From Triplophysa rosa (lineage: Eukaryota; Chordata; Actinopteri; Cypriniformes; Nemacheilidae): a stretch of 64,000 nucleotides of DNA. The DNA lies in assembly GCF_024868665.1 (NCBI RefSeq), contig NC_079900.1, positions 3,542,785 through 3,606,784 on the forward strand, in the 5' to 3' direction. Below are positions 60,901 through 64,000 of the stretch, one piece after another. Positions within the stretch are counted from its first letter, which is position 1. The number at the start of each line of letters is the position of its first letter. Made by a program: the position numbers and the translations under genes. The notes beneath the pieces are model-generated. The model was not told the DNA's origin. It did no database searches and saw only the letters and a program-made list of their open reading frames with translations.

Positions 60901-61822
60901 TCACATTGGTGTGTACGTGTCTAACCAGTGATATACACAAAATGAAAAGTATAAGTGGTGGTGTTTTTTCTTTTAAAATTAAAAAGAGTTAGATCAGATC
61001 AGATATTTACTGCATTTTAAAAGCCATGAATTCAATATTGAGCATAATTAGGTTTAGCCTTTTGGGGTAACCCATTTCTCATTTGGCCCCTTGGGATTAA
61101 TTAAGCACACCCCTGAATTACAGGAATATTTGAAAAAATATAATACAAATAATGTATACTGTAAATTATTATGGCTAATAATGTGTCTTATGACAGTGTG
61201 CAAATGCTTTGCCATTTTTTCAACATAAAAGTGTTTATAAAACACAGAGTAGAAGGAATTGCATGTCCATACACTACAGTAGTTAATAAATAAAAAATAT
61301 TTAATTTAATGTGCAAATAATATAATATATAATATAATATAATATAAAAAAACACACAGGAAAATCAGGTTGTTGAAGAACTAAACCATATTACAGTTAT
61401 GTGTAACTCATACCTTTCGTCTGTTCAGCTCCAAACTTTGGTGTGACTGAAGCTTCACCAAATGAAGAGTTGGCCTCCGAGTCTTCCCTGAAGGAGTAAC
61501 GTTTGATCCATTTGTGTAAACTTGGATGTAATGTCCTCTTCCAAGTGAAATCCAAAATCTTGAGTAACTCATAACTGGCGCATTCCCCCTGGTTTGTGAC
61601 CCTTTTCAATATATATCTGGCTTTATCAGGCTCTGTGCTCATCGCTTTGACAGCACCCACATCATAGTCATTAAAAACCCTCCGCTGATGAAGATTCTCA
61701 ACAATGACTGGAAAGTTTTGCATCTTGGTCACCAGGTTCCCCCAGGTCTTTCTGAGGTAGACAACAGCGGACTGCTGGTTACCGGCCATTTTGAAGGCCC
61801 TGGCAGTACTGGAGTCTTAAAC
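39552..61822 (-). CDS. Giant CARD-NACHT-LRR (NLR) immune receptor, body of the gene
   Basis: Twelve minus-strand exons: 61414-61822 (ATG at 61789, CARD-like), 57435-59184 (NACHT), then ten repeat exons at 56489-56902, 54174-54599, 53353-53778, 51625-52050, 47156-47581, 46571-46996, 45586-46011, 43028-43453, 42043-42468 and 39552-39977. Phases fit throughout (phase 1 after exon one, phase 2 everywhere else), giving about 2,120 residues before the terminal exons of the 20.3-22.5 kb type. Family knowledge: NLRs are cytosolic sensors that oligomerise through NACHT and signal through N-terminal death-fold domains. Unusual points are the 142-codon repeat exon and its tenfold amplification. No FISNA or B30.2 domain is seen. 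A resemblance to NLRC5/CIITA-like large NLRs is possible but unproven. Introns are packed with hAT elements. Confidence 0.85.
39978..42042 (-). mobile_element. Intron with hAT element at 40070-41964
   Basis: Inverted termini CAGGGCTTTTCAATT and the inverse of ATTGAATAGCCCTG, with an 8-bp target duplication CTTTAAGA at 40062-40069 and 41965-41972, the hAT hallmark. 1,895 bp. No intact transposase is seen, so it is non-autonomous. The duplicate at 43546-45507 carries the same 8-bp target duplication. Confidence 0.88.
42043..42468 (-). CDS. NLR repeat exon 9
   Basis: 142 codons. Its translation is identical to exon 45586-46011, including DMNSSRKSDFLLDLYSH, the PVVLRGWTDEESEV variant and SFLHCLPYISQLR. 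The donor is GTAACT. Confidence 0.88.
42469..43027. mobile_element. Intron with MITE at about 42552-42960
   Basis: Inverted ends 'aaagtcccagtgaaat' and 'ttcacgggacttt'. Non-coding, about 410 bp. The duplicated unit has the same element at about 46097-46504 with a few base differences. Confidence 0.65.
43028..43453 (-). CDS. NLR repeat exon 8, a visible recombinant
   Basis: 142 codons. The upstream part (NRSHTFQCVLKLFIKAAETE, NFPFECMNIVEQSDF) equals exon 10. From LLDIYSHVKDY onward (DIYSH, DLSKRKTS, PVELRGWTDEE) it equals exon 6. The switch lies near 43271-43276, where 'agtaaatatcca' of exon 6 meets 'gcagaaaatcactctgttc' of exon 10. This marks the junction of the 3.5-kb tandem duplication. 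Confidence 0.88.
43546..45507 (-). mobile_element. hAT element, duplicated copy
   Basis: Same termini and the same target duplication CTTTAAGA (43538-43545 and 45508-45515) as the element at 40070-41964. 1,962 bp, longer by an internal stretch of about 67 bp. The shared target site shows it arose by duplication of the host segment, not by a second insertion. Confidence 0.88.
45586..46011 (-). CDS. NLR repeat exon 7
   Basis: 142 codons, same protein as exon 42043-42468. Phase 2 to 2, donor GTAACT, acceptor 'tttttgatcag'. Confidence 0.88.
46012..46570. mobile_element. Intron with MITE copy at about 46097-46504
   Basis: Second copy of the 'aaagtccc ... gggacttt' element, differing from 42552-42960 by a few substitutions. 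Confidence 0.65.
46571..46996 (-). CDS. NLR repeat exon 6
   Basis: 142 codons. Begins RVTAYYTAVESRILSKLFIK and carries NIDNTRQSVFLLDIYSHVKDY. Its downstream two thirds are shared with exon 8, so it is the donor side of the unequal exchange. Confidence 0.87.
47156..47581 (-). CDS. NLR repeat exon 5
   Basis: 142 codons. The 5' half (SFVNGNINEQTKFLLKLFIK, ETERLTGDQML, HQLYHLVPTVWFIDLS) belongs with exon 3. The 3' half (SKRKTSILLEVLKLQTEKKP, FLQCLPYISQLR) is of the common type, with the variant PVELIDWSDEE. The donor is GTTTAT. Confidence 0.87.
47582..49048. repeat. Large NLR intron, left part, with transposon remnants
   Basis: About 47704-48358 is bounded by 'tagggctgggcag' and 'gattcccacccctaca', an inverted-end pattern common in fish DNA elements. 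About 48410-48720 resembles another dispersed repeat. No exon has the phase-2 repeat signature here. Confidence 0.4.
49049..51098. mobile_element. hAT-like non-autonomous element in the NLR intron
   Basis: Ends CAGGGTTCCCACAC and the inverse of GAGTGGGAACCCTG, followed inward by inverted 'cttgaaagt / aagtccttgaa'-like subterminal repeats (49080-49105 and 51030-51080). The 6-bp TGTATC flanks both ends directly. 2,050 bp with no intact transposase. Confidence 0.65.
51625..52050 (-). CDS. NLR repeat exon 4
   Basis: 142 codons. Begins RCNYSFNCDATSFLLKLFIK, then EAETQTGDQMLKQL, SDFLLDLYSHVKDY, TAPDVWIIDLSERKAS and PVELKGWRDEESEMMSFLQC. The donor GTAGGC and acceptor 'cctaaacag' are good. Confidence 0.87.
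52051..53352. repeat. NLR intron with three dispersed repeats
   Basis: 52252 to about 52400 starts 'cagtgttggggaaagttact', a very common teleost element end. About 52495-52960 is another dispersed-looking segment. 53068-53307 is a 240-bp MITE with termini 'ggggcagtttcccagacag' and the inverse 'ctgtctgggaaac-gcccc' type. Confidence 0.6.
53353..53778 (-). CDS. NLR repeat exon 3
   Basis: 142 codons. SFINRNISERTKFLLKVFIK, ETERLTGDQMLELL, CDFLFDLYLYAKDYETQTS, RLVPTVWSIDLSERKTS, then the PVVLRGWTDEE ... FLHCLP variant. Its 5' half resembles exon 5 and its 3' half resembles exons 2, 7 and 9. Confidence 0.87.
53779..54173. other. NLR intron; Tc1-type transposase trace
   Basis: The minus strand of 53830-54060 contains a short frame (MYGAKTFATEME, ...LHQRCSGLGFKL). 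The plus strand carries 'cagcttaaagcccagacctgaacacctttggtgcaac'. Both fit a decayed DNA-element trace. Not a gene. Confidence 0.35.
54174..54599 (-). CDS. NLR repeat exon 2
   Basis: 142 codons. The 5' half is the most divergent of the series (RLRCSDENTETSAVQFLLSL, IVAAESEMTTIISSLCSYKT). The 3' half is conventional (CDFLLDLYSHVKDYETQTG, DLSKRKASILLEVLKLQTEK, PVVLIGWTDEE, FLHCLPYISQLR). Confidence 0.87.
54681..56359. mobile_element. hAT element in the NLR intron
   Basis: Termini CAGTGGCGGAGCCAGAG and the inverse of CTCTAGCTCCGCCACTG, with a perfect 8-bp target duplication CATACAAA at 54673-54680 and 56360-56367. 1,679 bp. Inside, traces of a zinc-finger/hAT-like N-terminus (KQMDRCNLLNKWN near 54966) without a full frame. 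Confidence 0.88.
56489..56902 (-). CDS. NLR repeat exon 1 (first after NACHT)
   Basis: 138 codons, four fewer than the others, phase 2 to 2. Begins RLKPCNAAFNQIKVLLQFIH and lacks the KAAETETQTGDQML block of later copies, having instead NKTTLEGEKRKRSHCCC. It then carries DALLDLYSHVKDYETQTG, SSPDVWFIDLSERKSS, PVELRGWTDEE and SFIQCLPHISQLG. It looks like the founder or an early-diverged unit. Confidence 0.87.
56903..57434. other. NLR intron, no feature recognised
   Basis: AT-rich intron between the NACHT exon and the first repeat exon. No repeat end or exon noticed. Confidence 0.5.
57435..59184 (-). CDS. NLR NACHT exon
   Basis: 1,750 nt, acceptor 'gcaattttag', phase 1 in and phase 2 out. The first codons (GTAPCQHYLTQLK) continue the CARD exon into the methionine at 59146. 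Counting from that Met: Walker A GKPGIGKTT at 125-133; Walker B VVFIFDG at 200-206, where the usual acidic DGLDE is DGVTRLQED; sensor VIITCRT at 230-236; YVPMYAF at 291-297; winged-helix FLHNTMQEFFSAL at 402-414. A lysine/arginine cluster (residues 81-97, KNKKRRKKK) precedes the NACHT and could be a nuclear-localisation signal. The helical C-terminal part leads to the first LRR-like VHLNLQDFTVSDSGM. This is the ATP-binding oligomerisation module of an NLR. Confidence 0.92.
59185..61413. repeat. First coding intron of the NLR gene with several transposon remnants
   Basis: 59377-59476 is a small palindromic MITE ('aaaggacttc ... gaactagtccttt' with 'ccatag ... ctatgg' inside). About 59735-59830 starts 'agggatgtgcgagactaatcaactagtag', and 59865-59935 has 'gcgggccacatccggcccc', both known styles of fish hAT ends. 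About 60330-60900 repeats 'cacactgcatga / tcatgcagtgtga' in both orientations. A (TAATA)n run is at 61316-61347. No exon. Confidence 0.5.
61414..61822 (-). CDS. NLR first coding exon, CARD-like domain
   Basis: Exon from acceptor 'ctttgcag' (61823) to donor GTATGA (61413); ATG at 61789, 125 codons plus one base. The sequence VVYLRKTWGNLVTKMQNFPV, IVENLHQRRVFNDYDVGAVK and KARYILKRVTNQGECASYEL has the length, helix spacing and charge pattern of a CARD, followed by a serine-rich linker. CARDs recruit caspases or ASC in NLR signalling. This is a pattern-based call; a DAPIN/death-domain assignment cannot be excluded. The splice phase joins it exactly to the NACHT exon. Confidence 0.75.
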
Positions 61823-63263
61823 CTGCAAAGCAAAGTATAATATAAAATACTACAGAGAAAGAAACAAGCATCAACTTCACCAGACGAATGTGGACATCTT
61901 TAACGTACATAAAACGCAACAATAACGTTTTGCGTTTGTTTGCCATTACATTTAGCGATTACAGTATGACTAAAATAAATCTCACAGCTGTAGTCACGCA
62001 AACAAATTCGTAAAATAGCGAGGTACAGTTTTCATGGCAAGCGCGTGACAGTCCTACCAATTTACCTGCAGGTTCATTTACAATGTAGACGACCTGCAGC
62101 AACACATCACGTAAAACTCACCTATGTGCCCTTTATATGTGCTTATCCCGTCACATACGGACTGCTGACAAGAACAGTTTTTGTTGGGTTAAGACATATT
62201 TATAAAAATACCACAGAGCCTCGGGCTCGACTTCCGCAAGAAAACTGTTCAGGGGATAAAGTTGTGCTCTACTCTCATGGGCTGTGTCCGAAATCGCCCA
62301 CTATACCCTCATTCACTATTCCCAACATTAGTTCACTAATAAAGTCCACTGGCACTTTAAGGAGCGGGTGAAAACGAGCGAGTAAATTCAGACACTGTGC
62401 ACTGGAAACGCTGCGGGCGTCGAGCATCACGATGGCTAGCAGCTAACCGCGAGTTAACATCGGTTGTACACTCGTTATTATGATGCATCATGGGATTGAG
62501 TGCACTCAATGTCCACTATGAATTCGGACACCACTAAAAAAATGGATGTCCCCTCAAACCGTGCATTATATTAGGGTATAGGGGGCCATTTCGGACACTG
62601 CCAAGGTTCTACTTGTACATTTCATCTTTTTGGTTTTATGGCTGGTAGCACCCTTTAAAGGCGCATTATCGCCACCTAGTGTGTAGGAGTGTGGACCAGA
62701 ACTCTCCCTTTAGTCACCTACACATGGAACAAAAAAAAAACTCAAACCAGTTCTTTTGAGATAAATACATTTAACCCATACTCAGATTATAGCTCATTCC
62801 AATTTTCCTAAAATCATTGCCCATAATGCAGTGAAATGGGTCAAACTATTTCTGAAGCATTATCACGTTAATGTTGGGGGTCAACATTTACCAAACTTTT
62901 TAAATTAAACATCTGCAAAAATGCACAAACAATGCATGACCATACCAACTACAATTTAAAACACTTAACATGAACTAGCAATGCACATTTTAGTGTTTAA
63001 GACAACATTAACGTAAATAAATTAAGGTAATTTAACAAATTACCTTGTGGTAATTTTACAATCCAGCATCGCGATACAAAAACTTTAGGCTACCAAGCAA
63101 ACGTTAACATTAGAACTTACAGCTATACTGTACAAACATGAATTTAGTTTAGACTGATATTCACCCAAAAATAAAAACCGTCATCCATCTCAAGACACTT
63201 CAATTACCATTGGTGAAAACTCTTGAAAAAAGCAAGCAAATGCTGACAACAGGTAGAGTCAAA
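61823..63263. repeat. Intergenic between NLR start and the ZP gene; MITE at 62281-62601
   Basis: The NLR promoter should lie here, but no core element can be defined. 62281-62601 is a MITE with termini GCTGTGTCCGAAATCGCCC and the inverse of GGCCATTTCGGACACTGC, a frequent teleost element. 62650-62690 ('aaaggcgcattatcgccacctagtg') is a further repeat end. The rest is AT-rich. Confidence 0.55.
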
Positions 63264-64000
63264 TAAGTTTATTAAAATCAATGAAATTTACATCGTAAAG
63301 AAAACACCTCCACTGGAAACAACAGTTTCTTCGCTGCTTTTTCCAGCAACTGCTCTCTCTGGAACACAAGAATCAGAAGATGAAACTGATGTCTTTTGAT
63401 GTGGTTCACAAACCAAAGAGAAACACCTACTTTTCCTGGCACAGCTCTGCTCACAGGTACCAGAAGCAGGGTGGCACACCGCAGTACTACAGTGAATATA
63501 GATCTGACCAACAAAGAGATCAGCTTTAGCAACAAATACAAAATGTAATTTAGATGATACGAAAGGCTGTAAGGAAGTCATACAGTCTCCTGCAGAGGGG
63601 CCAGTGATGATGGATCCACAAACGTAAACATCTTCACAACAAAGCGCTTGGCGTGGGTCGGGAACTGAAGATCAGACGTGCCAACTACAGGAACCAGTGC
63701 AGTCAGGTAACGGTCATCCTGGTAAGGACATCTTAAAGAGAAGTGACAGTCAGGACTCGTTCACAGCACACTCTGGACAAAGGCTTGGGATTCTACTCAC
63801 CCATCAACTAGAAGATCCCACTGGGGTAGACTGAGAGGACTAGGGGTTGATGTCGCCCAACAGTGTCCCAACATCAGGACAAGATTGGGGTCAGTCCTCT
63901 CCAAAATGCGCACCTCAACATACACAGGGTCTCGCAGGACTTTTGTGACTGGATACTCATCCTCACCGTAGTAGGACGTGTACGCCTCATCTCCTGAGGA
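63264..64000 (-). CDS. Zona pellucida (egg-coat) protein of ZP2/ZPB type, last four exons, partial
   Basis: Minus-strand exons: 63801 to beyond 64000, 63584-63731, 63432-63504 and 63288-63358 (TAA at 63288-63290); phases fit at all three junctions. The translation is the second half of a ZP module: YPVTKVLRDPVYVEVRILER, LGHCWATSTPSPLSLPQWDL, CPYQDDRYLTALVPVVGTSD, FVVKMFTFVDPSSLAPLQET and IYIHCSTAVCHPASGTCEQS. Cysteines are spaced as in ZP-C subdomains. It is followed by RKKR, a furin-type processing site formed across the last splice junction, and a hydrophobic patch VVSSGGVFF, then stop. There is no transmembrane anchor, as in many fish egg-coat proteins. Role: secreted filament protein of the vitelline envelope. 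The N-terminal part lies beyond the right edge. Confidence 0.92.
63268..63273 (-). terminator. Polyadenylation signal of the ZP gene
   Basis: AATAAA on the minus strand, 15 bases after the stop codon. This very short 3' UTR signal matches the compact egg-coat gene layout. Confidence 0.7.

Overview
The window is vertebrate nuclear DNA from a bony fish, most likely a cyprinid. The evidence is spliced genes with GT/AG introns, long CA/TG microsatellites, dense non-autonomous DNA transposons of teleost type (hAT with 8-bp target duplications, a Tc1-type element, 'tcaccc / aagaagatattttgaag' MITEs), L2-type LINEs with a YADD reverse transcriptase, an NLR immune gene with amplified leucine-rich exons, and an egg-coat ZP gene. 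All three protein genes lie on the minus strand.

Layout. (1) 0.57-13.45 kb: the 5' part of plppr2 (phospholipid phosphatase-related protein 2), with a CpG-rich first exon, a start-codon exon and three further coding exons; the rest lies beyond the left edge. (2) 20.3-22.5 kb: the last seven exons of a very large NLR-type immune receptor, open in frame to a stop codon. (3) 22.5-23.65 kb: a disturbed centre with an L2 LINE tail present twice and the only ambiguous base of the window (22819). (4) 23.65-38.52 kb: a near-perfect inverted copy of 7.18-22.11 kb. It carries a second plppr2 start exon, the same transposons and an indel-riddled copy of the NLR end. (5) 38.5-39.3 kb: an L2 reverse-transcriptase fragment cut off at the arm boundary. 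(6) 39.55-61.82 kb: the body of the NLR gene, comprising a CARD-like first exon, a NACHT exon and ten successive phase-2/phase-2 exons, nine of them exactly 426 nt. (7) 63.27-64.0 kb: the last four exons of a ZP2/ZPB-type egg-coat protein.

The main result concerns order. If 22820-38518 is turned round, the L2 reverse transcriptase cut at 38519 reads in frame into the L2 piece starting at 22820, directly after the N. The right-arm NLR exons then point the same way as the NLR body. The simplest reading is that one of two copies of a 15-kb segment (two haplotypes or a recent tandem duplicate) was placed backwards. The underlying locus is then plppr2 - NLR - ZP gene, all head to tail.

The second result is the NLR itself. 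Its repeat exons are still being rearranged. A 3.5-kb tandem duplication copied two exons together with a hAT element, the two hAT copies share one target-site duplication, and one exon (43028-43453) is a recombinant whose crossover point can be seen. With the terminal exons the receptor would be roughly 2,700 residues.
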